Source: Membranipora membranacea (Eukaryota > Bryozoa > Gymnolaemata > Cheilostomatida > Membraniporidae). Taken from it: 64,000 nucleotides of DNA. The translations under genes were made by a program, and so were the position numbers. Positions 38,001 through 50,500 of the stretch are shown here, piece by piece. The number at the start of each line of letters is the position of its first letter. Within the stretch, counting starts at the first letter, position 1. A model generated the notes under the pieces. The model was not told the DNA's origin. It worked only from the letters and a program-made list of their open reading frames with translations, and searched no databases. The stretch is from NCBI GenBank assembly GCA_914767715.1, contig OU612069.1:16365387-16429386 (forward strand). The letters are read 5' to 3'.

Positions 38001-40324
38001 TATCGGTCGGATGATGGCGAAGGTGGTCGGAAGTGATCTACTGCCGAACCCTCACCAGGTAAAAATGTCAACTATTCGTCTTCTACATAAATTACCGTTT
38101 ACTATGTGTAAGCGCTCAGGCGGCCGCAATACAAGTCAGTGGCAATACATTATCAACCACTCATTTTCTGGTTGATAATGTAATCTGATGCCACTAACTT
38201 GCATTGTAACCGTCTGAGCACTTAGACTTATTTGTCTCGACTTCTGGCATGGGTCTGAAGAGATCGAATACTGCTCAATTTAGATTTAACTTTCATTCTT
38301 TATTAGTTCTGTTGAATTGCGAGTTGCAATGCAAGATTAGTTGTATATTATAATTAAAGATCAATGGGTAGGCAACTCTTAATTATAATCTATAAGATAA
38401 TTAAATCAAAGAGTGAGGCAACAAATAAGACCAAACATATTTGATTGCCAATATTTGGGACGTGGTTTTTAACTTTCTAGGCAAAAGGTTTCACAGCAAT
38501 GCCTAGGTTATAATAGAATGCATTTGTAAAGCTAGACATTGACCATGAATTATTGTTTTTCTTAGGAGGACTCTACTGCTGGATTTAAAGTAGAAGTAAT
38601 GGAGCAGAAGTTTACAGAAGAAGGTGAGCTTATTGGCTGTTTGCCAAGATGCGAAGTTTGATTTTCGAAATCATTCTTTAACCATTCTCCAATTTGAATC
38701 GTTTTGAACTTGAGCCACAATGATTTCAATAATATTATTCAAGTCTCAAATAATGGTTATATGTGTCAAGGGGGAAGGGGAAGGTCAACCGCGAAGCCCT
38801 GACAGCCTTTCCCCAAGCAAATCAAATCTCCTCTCTGAGGAGTCGCCCATCCATTTTTTATTAATTAAGCTTGAGAACTTAGCAAGTTGTCTTCTCTTTC
38901 TGCAAAGGATGAAAACTTTTGCCTAAGAATGTATTTCAGTAAACAATAATTGGTGACTCGATACAATTGATGAACCATGGATATCTTGAAGAAAAAGCCA
39001 TATAACTGTATGATCTGTGTATTTTCTAGATGAAGATTACCCGTCTTTAGATGTCAGCCATCTTGATAGTGTCAGCGATATGGATTCTCCTCCAGTGAAC
39101 AGAGTGAAACACAACTCTGGTGCCCAGAGGTTCAACTCACATGCGGAAACAGATCAGCATTCCACTGGTGTTGTACCAAACAACTCCATTCCACTTCCAA
39201 AGCTAGAACCAGCTCCGAAGTTTGCATTACCAATGAATTCCATGCTTAGCATGCCCTCTTTCCCTGATGTACAAATAAATCCTCCAACCTTTAGCTCACT
39301 CTACGCCGAAAATCCAGCTGAGGTAGCCACTTCTGATGCTGACCAGGAGGACAATGAAATGTCAAACATGTGGACAACAATAACTGAGAATGGTAACACT
39401 GAATTCAGCTGCAGTACATGCCATTACAAATCAACTTACAAGAGTCGTATCAAACAGCATATCAGATCCGTACACAGTGCTATCAAACCTTATAAGTGTG
39501 ATTTTTGTGATCACACTACAGCTGTGAGAGCGTCGCTTACAAAACATATCAATGCTGTGCACAGGAAGATCAAACCCTTTAGCTGTAATCTGTGTAACTA
39601 CAGTTGCAGCCTTAAAAGTTCCCTTGACGTTCACATGGCTGGTGTTCATCAGAAATCTTATAGACATTCCTGCCCACATTGCCCTTATGCTGCCGCAGCG
39701 AAGAATGTAGTTGAGATTCACATCAAAGCCGTGCATAAGAGAGAGAAGCCGTACAAGTGTCCCAAACCTGGCTGTGGATATTCCAGCGCTTATCCTCAGT
39801 ATATCCCGAAGCATATCGCTGCCGTACATGACAGATCGAAACCGTTTGCTTGTCCGCATTGCCCTTACAGATCCTCGTACAAAGCCTATCTACAGAAACA
39901 TTGCGATGCCGTACATAATAATATCAAACCCCACGCCTGTCCCCATTGTTCTTATGTCACGTCGTATGCCCAGTACCTTAACAAACACATCTCAGCTGTA
40001 CACAAAGATGAAAAGCCTCACAAATGTCCGCATTGCCATTTCCGCTGCGCATACAAACAGTATATTAGTAAGCATATCGAGCTAGTGCATTCTGGGAATG
40101 CAAAAAGTGTGGCTGCTGTAAACGAAACGTTGTCTAATATTAGTAAACCACAAGAAGATCTCAATGAAGCTGGAGGGACAGGCAGTCAAGTGCCCCCTGT
40201 TGGTGATTTGGTAGCTGATGACAAAGGAACATTGTCATCTGACGGGGTGGTGTCGGGAAGCGTGATGGAGTTTGTCAACAACAATCCAGATGGAATGCAA
40301 GCAGCTTGGCCTGAGATGGAATAA
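35043..40324 (+). CDS. C2H2 zinc-finger protein with eight fingers
   Basis: Five exons join in frame to 559 residues: 35043-35055, 36650-36784, 37880-38058, 38566-38623, 39030-40324. The tiny first exon encodes MASS. Exons 2-3 give a conserved-looking helical N-terminal region (SYWQELFNNEKLSPPEYKYL; WAGLDAVGQTAFWLKVL) that I do not recognise as SCAN, KRAB or BTB. A Pro-rich acidic linker follows. Residues about 254-482 hold eight tandem C2H2 fingers, each ending HxxxVH. Most share C-P-H-C and aromatic Y residues; the fifth has CX4C (CPKPGC). Linkers resemble the H-K-E-K-P type. The VH ending and CxYxS pattern recall REST-type fingers, but orthology is not shown. A nuclear DNA-binding role is inferred. 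The 77-residue tail is Ser/Asn/Gly-rich. AATAAA at 40724. Confidence 0.85.
38109..38224. repeat. MITE-like foldback in zinc-finger gene intron 3
   Basis: TAAGCGCTCAGGCGG at the left pairs with CCGTCTGAGCACTTA at the right, and ATTATCAACCA with TGGTTGATAAT in the centre. The end motif GTCTGAGCACTTAG also occurs near 7292 and 33459, pointing to a family. Confidence 0.75.
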
Positions 40325-41222
40325 CAGCTGACTAATGCCTCTGCCCGTTCAAAAGTTTCATCAAGAGTCTAGTAAATTGATTGTTTAAATAACCTGTGTA
40401 TACCGTATTCTTCATTTATATATATATTTCCTGCCTTTGCCAGTATAGACCCTATAGCCTTTTATCATAGCCTTGTGGCTACTTCTAGCCGATTGTGTGT
40501 GCTCTGACGTGATTGGCTCTTTCCCTCCCACCAGCCAATCAGAGCAAAGACATTGGCTAGGCTACTTCAATCCCGTTTTATATATTTTTGCATGTTAACT
40601 TGTGCTGACTGGTGTCTAGGAAGTTTTGTAGCTGTCTGTAAATAGTTGTATACATATCCACTGTAACTTGAGAATTCAAAGTTGAATTCTTTTTTCCATA
40701 GTTTGCATCCCCCACTTAACAATAATAAATAATGATTGATTAAGTTATTGTATCTTTTTTGTCATAAGCTATATATCTACAGGTAATTTACTTTAACAAA
40801 ATAAAACTACTGCACTGATATAATTAGATACAAAGGTATGGATAAAGTTACAGTACACATACTTGACTGTGCGTTTTCTTGATGGATCTAAAATATCACA
40901 ATAAACATCAAGTTGTTACAAATGATGTTATTGCTAATTTCGGGTTCAAACTGAAGTTATCCACTCATGTTGAATGAAAACATAACTCCCAATCTTATGA
41001 TACTCCAATTGACATGTGATATTATTCCTTCTATCAATATCCAAGCCAAAAGCTGTGGTACGCGAAATATCAAAAGGGTGGGACACTTGGCCGTTACCCG
41101 GCTAGGGTTTGGTTTTCAGGCTAACAGTATCTAGCGAAACAAACTCACCAGCCAAGAGAGGATAACTCCTGGATAGATAACTTCTGCAGACTAGCAACTG
41201 TCAGGGCTTCAGCCTAGAGAGG
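40325..41222. other. 3' flank of zinc-finger gene, no gene seen
   Basis: AATAAA at 40724. A short GC-richer inverted motif pair (CCAATCAGAGC / GCTCTGACGTGATTGG) lies at about 40499-40550. No coding exon recognised. Confidence 0.5.
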
Positions 41223-41440
41223 GTCGTACTGGTGGCCAAGCCAACCTAGCAGAGCTGTTATACTGAGTGTCGTACTGGTGGCCAAGCCAACCTAACAGAG
41301 CTGTTATACTGAGTGTCGTACTGGTGGCCAAGCCAACCTAGCAGAGCTTTTATACTGAGTGTTGTACTGGTGGCCAAGCCAACCTGCAGAGCTGTTATAC
41401 TGAGTGTCGTACTGGTGGCCAAGCCAACCTGCAGAGCTGG
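41223..41440 (+). repeat. 46-base minisatellite, about 4.7 copies
   Basis: Unit begins GTCGTACTGGTGGCCAAGCC and ends TTATACTGAGT. Copies start at 41223, 41269, 41315, 41361 and 41405. The fourth and fifth lack TA after AACC. Copies are nearly identical, so the expansion is recent. Confidence 0.95.
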
Positions 41441-41799
41441 TGTCTAGAGAGTAGCCTACAAGCAGAAGCTTTTAGCGGGTGCATTTACATCTGATAGAAT
41501 ACTTTGCGAAGCGGGACGTACCCTGAACTTGCCCTCAGAGCAGATTAAGCGGGACGCACCCGGAACCTTAACTGTGTAGCCTTAGCTATATGAGGTGAAT
41601 TGATAATATTAATCAGACTTGACACTGAAACGCACTTGGTGAGAATAATATAGGAATATCCACTACATTGTCTGTGATAATACTATAAGATGGTGCAGCC
41701 GTCTTAATATGGAATTCCATGTCGATAATTGCCAGGATTAAATGTGTATAGAATATATATTTAATTATGATGTCCGTGAGGTTGTTTCTGCCTTTTCAA

Positions 41800-42290
41800 T
41801 GACAGATGCTGGTCCAAGATCACGCCTAAGAGCTTAATTGAAGTTGCTGATTTGATTCGTACATTATTTGAAACAAGATTAGGTATCGTTTCAACCTTTC
41901 TGTTCGAAAATACACAAAACTGGGTTTTGTCTAAATTTAGATTAAAACCATTGACAGAATTCCAATTTATTACCTTTGTAACAAGAGATTCTGATTTTGA
42001 TATTGCTTCATTAGAGAATCGGATATCTCAAAAATCAAAGTATCATCAGCAAAGGCAAATGAATTTGAAAATTTATCTAATAAATCATTTATGGCAATAT
42101 TGAAAAGCAATGGCCCCAAAATTGAACCTTGAGGAACACCACTTTTAATATTTAGAACTCCAGATGTGGCATTGCCAACTTTAAAACACTGAAATCTATT
42201 ATTCAAATATGACGATAGCATTGATTGAGCAGATTCCGCTATACCGAGATACTATTGGGTTAGCTATATTGAGCATAGCCTCGAAACTAC
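41800..42290 (-). pseudogene. Non-LTR retrotransposon fragment, RT core
   Basis: Minus-strand open stretches carry reverse-transcriptase motifs: SYLNNRFQ, SGVPQGSILGPLLFN and the catalytic FADDT box (residues 41970-42221 frame). Downstream, in another frame at about 41820-41960, lie GFNLNLDKTQF and SIKLLGVILDQHLSL. Jockey/CR1-type. A stop after NLLLQR and the frame change show it is dead. Sits upstream of lectin paralog A. Confidence 0.85.
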
Positions 42291-43089
42291 CTCAAAAGCG
42301 TCATCCACACATGAAATAAATACAGAATCATTTTATTGATTATGGGAAGAAAGTTTTGGTTTTGTACGTCATCAACTGAAAGACGGGGATACTAGATCCT
42401 TTGTTAATATTTATTTATAGATTGACTCTCTTTTCTGCTTCATCTGATAAGAGAGGCCACTGGATACCGAGTAAATGGCCATAGCTGAATCATGTTCACC
42501 CTTTTTGTGTCCAAGGGCGACTTGTAAAGGTATAGATTGATCTTATCCTCGCTGAACTCTAAACACTGAAAAGCATGATAAAGGCACATACACTTGAGTT
42601 AAGTTAGTAATCAATGTACTCACCTATCATCCATGTGGTGGACAAGAATTATGTCAATATATTAATGGACCTCTTTCTCCTAGCAATATAGCAAGGCCAA
42701 CAAATGCCACTTCACTCTTATCTGTAACTCTTCGCCAGGACTTTACACTTTATCAGAGCATACTGCCAAACAGGAAATACACAATCATCATGGATTTGTG
42801 AAGCAGGAATTGATCAATGGTGATTATCACCTATTCGTGTCTGTCTACTTATGCGACAAAACAAATACACTTCCTGCTCGACCAATGGAAATACACTCTA
42901 GATGATATTTCCTGTTAATCATAAAATTTTGCAATCAATTTATAGAGATCATGTCATATTTCATATGATATAGTTTCACTTCTAACACTGTTGATTATGG
43001 GAGAAAAAGCAAATAAATTGGGTCCAACAATGTAGCTCATATTGCCAGCAAAAATTTCTATGTAGGTTATTTGTTGGTGGAATGCAACT
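42291..43089. other. 5' flank of lectin paralog A
   Basis: From about 42645 this aligns with 59583-59980 upstream of paralog B (shared ATATATTAATG, CTCCTAGCAATATAGCAA, CACTCTAGAT and TAGTTTCACTTCTAACAC). Conservation of about 400 bp means the promoter was duplicated with the gene. Confidence 0.7.
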
Positions 43090-46000
43090 ATGTTCTCTTT
43101 TGACTATCGATGGCAGATAGCTTTACAGTTGACCGGATGGATTTTCCTTATTATTGCAATCCTAGGAAAAACTAAGGTATGTGAGATTGAGACTACCTTT
43201 AAAACAAGCAATGCATCATCGCTTCTTGAACAATCAGACTTATCTCGGTAAAAGGAAGTCAGTGGTCAAAAGATGTCACAATGAAATTATAATGTTCAAG
43301 TATGATAAGCTGTTACAAGGTTGTGCATGAAATGATTTATTGCAATTTTAGGCAGACCTCCAGCAGCTGTCTCCGTCTGAGTCAACCTGGGTGGAATATC
43401 CGGCACACAAACACACAATTGACATCCACAAAAACATCTCTAACATTCCTTCTGTCGTCTCATGTGCGTATACGTGTTCAAATATGCTGGGCGGCTCCTG
43501 CCTAGCATATGCCTATGACCACATCACTTCTGACTGCCTCATATCTACACGTCAGGTAATCCTCACAACCTGGAATGAGTCCCTCGGGAAAAACACTAAC
43601 CACAGGATCTACTCTTTGCTATTTGAAGGTATGATATGAATACTTAGCTTAGCTATCATTTTAGGAGCTTTCATAGAGCAATTGATCACATCTTTAGCTT
43701 TCATCTTGCCTGGGTGCGATCCCAAAAGATCAAAGACCACAAGACTCAGTGCCACTTATACCACCTTTCACAAATCCAAAGAGCCCCCTCAAATTCTGAC
43801 AACTCCAATAATCAATATCATCTATCTGACATTGAAAACTAAATATCCTAGTGACATCTTGGATGTGTTTTTTCTGTGGTTATGAGAATTGTTCCCAGAT
43901 TTTGAGAACTATGAGAGTCAATCAGTCAATCAGCAAAGGTTCAGTTCACAGTTGCCCTTTCAGAAAAAATTGAGCACACAACTTGATGTTTGATGGCAAA
44001 TTCTAACAGTTTGAAGCCTTTGCAATGAGATGGTCACCTGATTCGAGCTGTTAGGCGATATCCTCTGTAATATCGGTGTGTGAAACGCAATGCAAATGTG
44101 AACTGTCCCTCTTATAAGAAAACATAAACTCTCATGTTGTCTTGCCATACTGTTTAGGGTTTCCAGTTACGGCAGATTGATAATGATTTGTAAGATTCTG
44201 CAATACCTATACTTTTGATTTATTAAAGGGCAACCAAGGTTTCGCAGCAATGCATTAATGGGTAGCAAACAATGTGCTGGGCAGCATCAGCTTTGTGCAT
44301 TACGCGATGCAAAACTCAAAGTAGTTGCTGACTCTAAGCTGGGTAACACTTCAGTTTAGGGGAGGTTCCAAGACTTTGCTGTAATAATTATAGAGCACAG
44401 GCTAAATAATAACAGGAACAGGAAACTGCTATGTGGTATTCTCTTTTAGCTGAGTTTGAGTACCTGATGGAAGAAATGTTTCACAAGAATTCTGGCTGAA
44501 TAATCATCCGAATTATATTTTGTCTTTTTCCCCATGCAGAAGGTGCAATCTGCTATTAATCAATGGCCATCAATGAGAAGTTGTTTGAAACCTTGGTTGC
44601 CCTTAAAGCTGCTGTTCTTGATTACGCCCTTTATACCACATAATTTTGCTGTGTCTTATTTTGATTGTAATAACTCACTAGAAAGTGTAAATCATTCAGA
44701 CTGTAAGCCTCTTAAAGGGCAACCAAGGTTTAAAACAAGTTCTCATCGATCGATCGAGAAAAAGACAAAATCTAATTCTGATGATTATTCAGCCAGAATT
44801 CTTGTGAGACAATTCATCCATCGGGTACTCAAACTCAGCTAAAACAGAATACCACAGAGAAGTTTCCTGTTCCTGTTAGTATTTAGCCTGTGTTCTATCA
44901 TTATGACAGCAATGTCTTGGAACCTCCCCTAAACTGAAATGTTACCCAGCTTAGAGTCAGCAACTACTTTGAGTTTTGCGCCGCGTCATGCACAAAGCTG
45001 ATGCTGCCTAGCACATTAGTTACTACCCATTAATGCATTGCTGCGAAACCTTGGTTGCCCTTTAAGGTTATGATACCAACGTTGACCGATTTTGACGTTT
45101 AATATGTCGTTGGAAAGGTAATCGAACACTGATTCTGAAAATATTGGTTTCAACATGACATCATGTCATGCGCTATGTTGATAAAAGGCAGGATAATCGT
45201 CTTTGAGGAGGACTTTGTAGGACGATGTGGTGCAGACACTATGGTTCATATCCGACTTTCAACTGCACAATGTTTACAAGACGCCTCTGAAGATCCCATG
45301 AGGGGCAATTTCTGTCTCCTGTGGCATTGCGTGCCAGAGGAAAAATCATCTTTTTATCATTGATTATTAGCTTATTTAGGTCGCTTTGGTTTAATGGATG
45401 AAAATCCAATGTGATGCAAGCCAGACGCAGAAAAGACAGGTTATTTACTTCGAGAAGACCTTGTGCTACATGTCATGACTAATAAAAGACATTGGTATCA
45501 ACAATATTAGGTGTTGCTCTCTGTGTCAGAATGCTTATAATTATAATATGTTATTACCAGCTTAGAAGACTTTTTGGGAAATAGAGTTGATACAAGATGT
45601 TTGGGGATGTTCATGTATTAGCAGAGAGTATAGAACAATGGTACAGAGTGATTTTGTTTCTTGGTCCAATAAATCATGACACAGTGCACAATTATTGCCT
45701 AAGTCCAGTTATCATTGCCTCAAATTTGCTAATCATAGAAGATAATCAACTAAACAATGGTGATATGTTTACAGTGGACACCAAAAAAACAATTGTACAT
45801 ACTGGAGAGGTATACACCCGAGGGTGCTGGGGGCTGGAACAATCAACAATGAAAGCTCCCCCAGTGGGACTCGAACCGACAACTCCTGCGGCACTAATCG
45901 CCTGGCAGTGAATAGCAAGCGCGCTAACCGATTGCGCCATCTCACCATCCCCAAAAAAGAATGGGTCGATGGCGCTAATTAGATAGCCTGCTATTCACTA

Positions 46001-47539
46001 CTCGGAGTTGTGTTCTCTCATCCCACAGCACATTCCAATCCACCATTGCCACCCTATGAAACACAGCTTACGTGTTAGGGTTATTGGCCTTCCATGGCCC
46101 ATTGCTGGGACCTCTTGTAGTAGGTTTAGCTGTCTTTCCAGCTTGTCAGCATGACTTTCCATGAGTCAGTCAGTCAGGAGAGGTATACACCCTAGGGTGC
46201 TGGGGGCTGGAACAATCAACAATGAAAGCTCCCCCAGTGGGACTCGAACCCGCAACTCCTGCGGCACTAATCGCCTGGCAGTGAATAGCAAGCGCGCTAA
46301 CCGATTGCACCATCTCATCATCCCCAAAAAAGAATGGGTCGATGGCGCTAATTAGATAGCCTGCTATTCACTACTCGGATACTAGAATTATAAGCATCCT
46401 GACAGAGCGGGCAACTCCTAATATAATTGATATTAACGTTATTTATTAGTTGTGACATGTAGCATGGTGTCTCTCGCAGTAAATAATTTGTCTTTTCTGC
46501 ATATGGTATGCATCACATTGATATGAGCTAATAAACAATGCATAAAAAGTGCATGCATGCATGAAAGTCCGATATGGACCATTGTTTCTGCACCACATTG
46601 TTCTAGAAAGTCCTCCTCAAAGCCAATTATCCTGCATTTTATCAACATGGCGCAATGCCATGACATGATACCAATATTTTCAGAATCAGTGTTCGATTAC
46701 CTTTCCAACGATATATAAAATATTAAATAATTTTTTTGCAGATCTAGACCTGGTGTACAAATATAACCCCTATTCTGGAACATGGATCGGCCTGGCTAAT
46801 GATGATGACCATAGTTTCTATAAGCGAGATGATGCTGAAGTTTTTTGTCAAACGATTGGCGGTCATCTTGTGTCTCTGATGACCGATGATTCTATGATGT
46901 GGTTGTTATCTCAGCTGGAAAAATATGCAGGAAACAGTAAGAATTAGTGCTCTTTTTCATTCTCCGTTTGTCTCGGGCTTGACTCGATACAGCACTTATT
47001 ATTTTGTCAGGTGCATAAACTATTAGGGAACTTGCTGCCCAAAACTCGAGAGCACTGTCTTTCCAACTGAGGCAGCTGCTATCACATTTGTGCCAGGCTG
47101 ATCATCTTGATGATCTGAAGGGATTGGGGAACCCCAATACTCTTACCTTGTTGAATTCCCCAAATATGGTAAACATGAGATGAATTGATATCACTGCGGT
47201 TGTAACCTTTTTATTGGTATATATACTGCCCTTTGAAAATTTTGTGTGCTGAAAAGGACACCTATCCTTGGAATATTTGAAAGATTTTGTTCTGTTTTTA
47301 TTTCAGACTGGAACTTTTACAGCGATAACCATTTTGCCTGGATATCAGCAAAACTTAGAGATGGGACATGGGTATGGGGAAATCCAATTTACGAAGACAT
47401 TTCTTATACACCATGGTGGGCAAATGGTGACCCTAATGGAGGGAACTGTATGCTAGTCTTCCAGGGACAGATGGCTGATGATCCTTGTGAGTCCAGCACC
47501 AAAATGGGGGTTCTTTGTGAAATCACATTTGAGCCATAA
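43090..47539 (+). CDS. Secreted PAN-like plus C-type lectin protein, paralog A
   Basis: Four exons (43090-43176, 43352-43628, 46742-46936, 47307-47539) give 263 residues with phases 0, 1, 1. Exon 1 is a signal peptide (GWIFLIIAILG). Exon 2 encodes a PAN/apple-like module with Cys spacing CAYTCSNMLGGSC and SDCLISTR. Exons 3-4 form a C-type lectin domain: AEVFCQTIGGHLVSL, FAWISAKLRDGTWVWG, the long-loop segment WWANGDPNGGNC, then ADDPC and GVLCE. PN in the loop resembles the Ca-binding EPN/QPD motif, but no WND follows, so sugar binding is uncertain. Such proteins act outside the cell, often in recognition or adhesion. Intron 2 is 3.1 kb, against 0.6 kb in paralog B, because of inserted repeats. 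Confidence 0.85.
44227..44602 (-). mobile_element. TTAA-flanked MITE, copy 2 (inverted)
   Basis: Ends AGGGCAACCAAGGTTT and AAACCTTGGTTGCCC lie next to TTAA at 44223-44226 and 44603-44606. Interior matches copy 1 in reverse (GAGTTTGAGTACCTGATGG). The matching site in paralog B is empty: one TTAA at 60971-60974 between GATTTA and GCTGCTGTTC. Confidence 0.9.
44716..45061 (+). mobile_element. TTAA-flanked MITE, copy 3
   Basis: TTAA at 44712-44715 and 45062-45065 border the ends AGGGCAACCAAGGTTT and CCTTGGTTGCCCT. It has the orientation of copy 1 and lacks about 25 bases near its left end. Inserted about 110 bp from copy 2 in the same intron, and absent from paralog B. Confidence 0.9.
45804..46006 (-). 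repeat. tRNA-derived SINE, copy in foldback loop
   Basis: Minus strand reads an A box GGCGCAATCGGTTAGCGCG and B box GGTTCGAGTCCC, then GGGGGAGCTTTCATTG. Nearly identical to 46177-46379 and related to 15971-16115. Not a true tRNA, as the acceptor stem does not close. Confidence 0.85.
46177..46379 (-). repeat. tRNA-derived SINE, second copy in foldback loop
   Basis: Near-identical to 45804-46006 across the whole unit, including the non-tRNA flank ATGGGTCGATGGCGCTAATT, so a segmental tandem duplication is likelier than two independent insertions. Confidence 0.85.
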
Positions 47540-50500
47540 TTCCGGATTTCTTGTAAGCCAGCTGTGTCATCTTGGCCTGCTAAATTCAGATTTGATCATC
47601 ATAATATATTATATATATATTGCTGTAAACTTGCTGTGTGTGAAGATTGATCATAAAGTGTATAGTGGTAGAAACTCTGATATTTTTTATCGATTGTGAT
47701 CTAACTCAATGTCTGTATGACTTGTGATTAACAACTTGTATGAAGCAGGAAAATGATTTATCAGATTGTGTATTTAGTTGTCCATTGAACTACCTTTATA
47801 TTAAATGAAAATTTTGGGTTCTAAATGTTTGGGAATCAAGTTATTGCAATCAATTCGGATTACTTCTGAAACTTCCTGTGTTTTTGTATGAGTGCATCGA
47901 TTGAATAATAACACAATATCAAGGTTGCTAGTTATTTATTGATTTTAAGCAGAGTATTCATTGACACGTCTTTTTTAATCGAAACTGGTTTTCCATGGAG
48001 TGACTTTAGTTGAATTATTTGGCAGCTGGCTAAATAGCAAGCATGGGTGCGTTGGACTAAAGGCATTTTAAATTGTTGATTAAGAGTTATATTAGCATGA
48101 TGCCCTTATTCTAAGGAAGAACCAGTTTGCAGTACATACAGTAATTCCAGGAGCTGTTTCAAAGGACATAAACTGAGGCCAACTACATATCTAAATGTGG
48201 CGTGCCAAAGCTAAACATGCAGTTCATTAACCCAGATTTGCATGCTAATGCTTAAACAATACCTGAGCCATATGAGGTACCAGAGTACCCAAAGCAGGCT
48301 ATATATGCATGAATGCTTTTGTCTTTGATGGTGAAGCCTTTCTGGTCACAGTATACAAAATTTCAAAGCAGGATAGCTGTTATCACCACAAGCAATGCTA
48401 CTCATAAGAAATCATTGAAATTCTTGATAGGCAATTTGTTGATGTTTTATCATATCATATTTGTGATAACGCTTCACAATTCACTTCTTATGACTTTCAA
48501 TGCTTCACCCTAAGCCCTGATATCACGTTTGCAGCACTGTTAGCCCTGAAACTTCGATATCAAATGACTCATCAAGAGCGTAAAGTCATGCCTAAACAAA
48601 ACTAAAATAACGAGTAAAACTTTATTTGACACCGACTGGTTATCTTTACCAGTACAACCTGAGGATGTATTTATAAGATTCACTGCTGCTGCTGGTGTCT
48701 GAGGCTTATCAAAACATAGCTGCTGATTGTGTACCCAGGATACATCAACATTGCATCCTCGGTTGGGCAATCTATAAACATCTTCATTTAAGGAATTTCT
48801 TTTCTCTTTGATCAAAATTATTGATTAAAAATAAATATGTAATTGTGATATGATATTCTACTCTTCAAGTCAGCTTCACACGATAAAATGAGTTGTGCCT
48901 GGCTGCAATGGAAACAATGAAATATTGATCAGTGTTATGGCGTATACTGTACATTTTGTGCACATAAATATTATTTAAATGTATACCAACATCAACAGAG
49001 TAGTCGATGTCTCACTTCTTGGTTAATTTGCACGACAAAAAGACGATTTATGCTACATAGTGCACTTGTTATGGTCTGTTATGTACAACAATATCACAAC
49101 AGTAGTTTAGTTTCTCACACTGTGACGGGATAGCTGGTTATGGCATTTTGTTATCAACCACTTTGATTATAAATAATGATGTTGTATGTTCTATCGGAAT
49201 ATCCCAAGCCAGTTTCTCAAGAGGCAGCAAAACTGAAAGAGGGGTTTTTCTTGATAATTATGTACAGATGATATATGGGTTTAATGTGACTGTCATGATT
49301 ATATCTGATGCCTTCTCAATACTGTGATGATGTAGTTTAATAACAATTTTTGTTGCCAACCAGTATATGAATCAAACACCTCACTTAATGCCCTGTATAT
49401 TGATTGCAGATTGTTTGAGTTACCTGAGCTTATTAGTTAATTATGTTGATTTTGCGTGTTTGCTAATATTGTGTGGATTTACATGTAGCAGACATTATTA
49501 TGTAATGATTTTGAATTGACCTAGATTGTGCAGGCACTTAGTCTGCCTTGTTTTATGAATTGAGAGCAGAGCAGTGTTCGACTTGTGAGAGAGTGGACCT
49601 GCACCAGCGTAAATAAATATCTTTTAAACTTGAAAGTACTAATTAGTGAATATGTAGACAACAATATATAAACGTTTTTAAGACTTTCACCATGAACCTC
49701 CCTGCCTAAGACGGTGCGCCCTGCTCGACAGTACAACTTTCATTTTTGTTATATCACCTTATAACGCCTTATATGATACTGGACTTCTGTACTGTTCAGT
49801 ACAATGTTTTTTAGTATCACATTATTACATATAATCGATGTGCTGATGCAAATGCATATAGCACTTATTGCATACATGATATTTAACTTTATATTTCACA
49901 AGATTGTTGTCGATCCTTTTATTATGGCTGCTACAACGAGACTGGCAAAACTGTCTGATGACTGAAACACATAACAGTAACACTACCACATCAATCACTG
50001 GAAATAACAGATACATCTGGATATAGCAAACAAGATAAGTTTCCTGTGACATTATTACATAATATACCCATATTACCTGTTGGATAAAAGTCATCATCGA
50101 CAAAGCCAGAGACAGTAATTATTAGATAAAAAGAGATGCCTCCTGCAAACACCTATCACTACAAACGCTTGATGTTTTGTATTTGCTTTCTGTGTTTTTG
50201 AGATGATATTATAATTATATTCGCACATATTATACAGGGAAGGTAATTATATTAATTACAAATTTATTACTATATTATATTGTGAACCATAACGCAGCGA
50301 TTATTACAAAAAAAAGCCAAAAATTTCATTTATCTTGAGTGTTTTATTAATTAGTCAAAACAATGTGTAACCTTTTGTCCGCATTAACAGATTTTGTCAC
50401 ATGAGTGGACAACTCCAAAGTGTTAACCTGAGTCATTTATATTTCTCAAATTTGTTAACTTTGAATCACGTATCCTGTATTGTAATTGATGAACTTTCAC

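Larger units (their letters stand above)
45099..46725. mobile_element. Large foldback element in lectin A intron 2
   Basis: Left arm (about 45099-45553) and right arm (about 46381-46725) are inverted copies. Shared blocks are CGTTGGAAAGGTAATCGAAC, ACTGATTCTGAAAATATTGG, TTTGAGGAGGACTTT, GCAGAAAAGACA and GAATGCTTATAATT. The right arm lacks about 100 bases of the left. The loop holds two SINE copies. Absent from lectin paralog B. No transposase is seen. Confidence 0.8.

Noticed and set aside
39431-39859. Long antisense open frame opposite the zinc fingers
   Set aside because: Antisense of repeated Cys/His finger codons naturally stays open. It has no domain or splice context of its own.
45846-45950. 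Possible tRNA gene on the minus strand
   Set aside because: Good A and B boxes, but it recurs as a 200-base repeat with constant non-tRNA flank; SINE.
49825-50103. Hydrophobic minus-strand open frame
   Set aside because: Hydrophobic only because the DNA is T/A-rich; no motif, signal or exon context.
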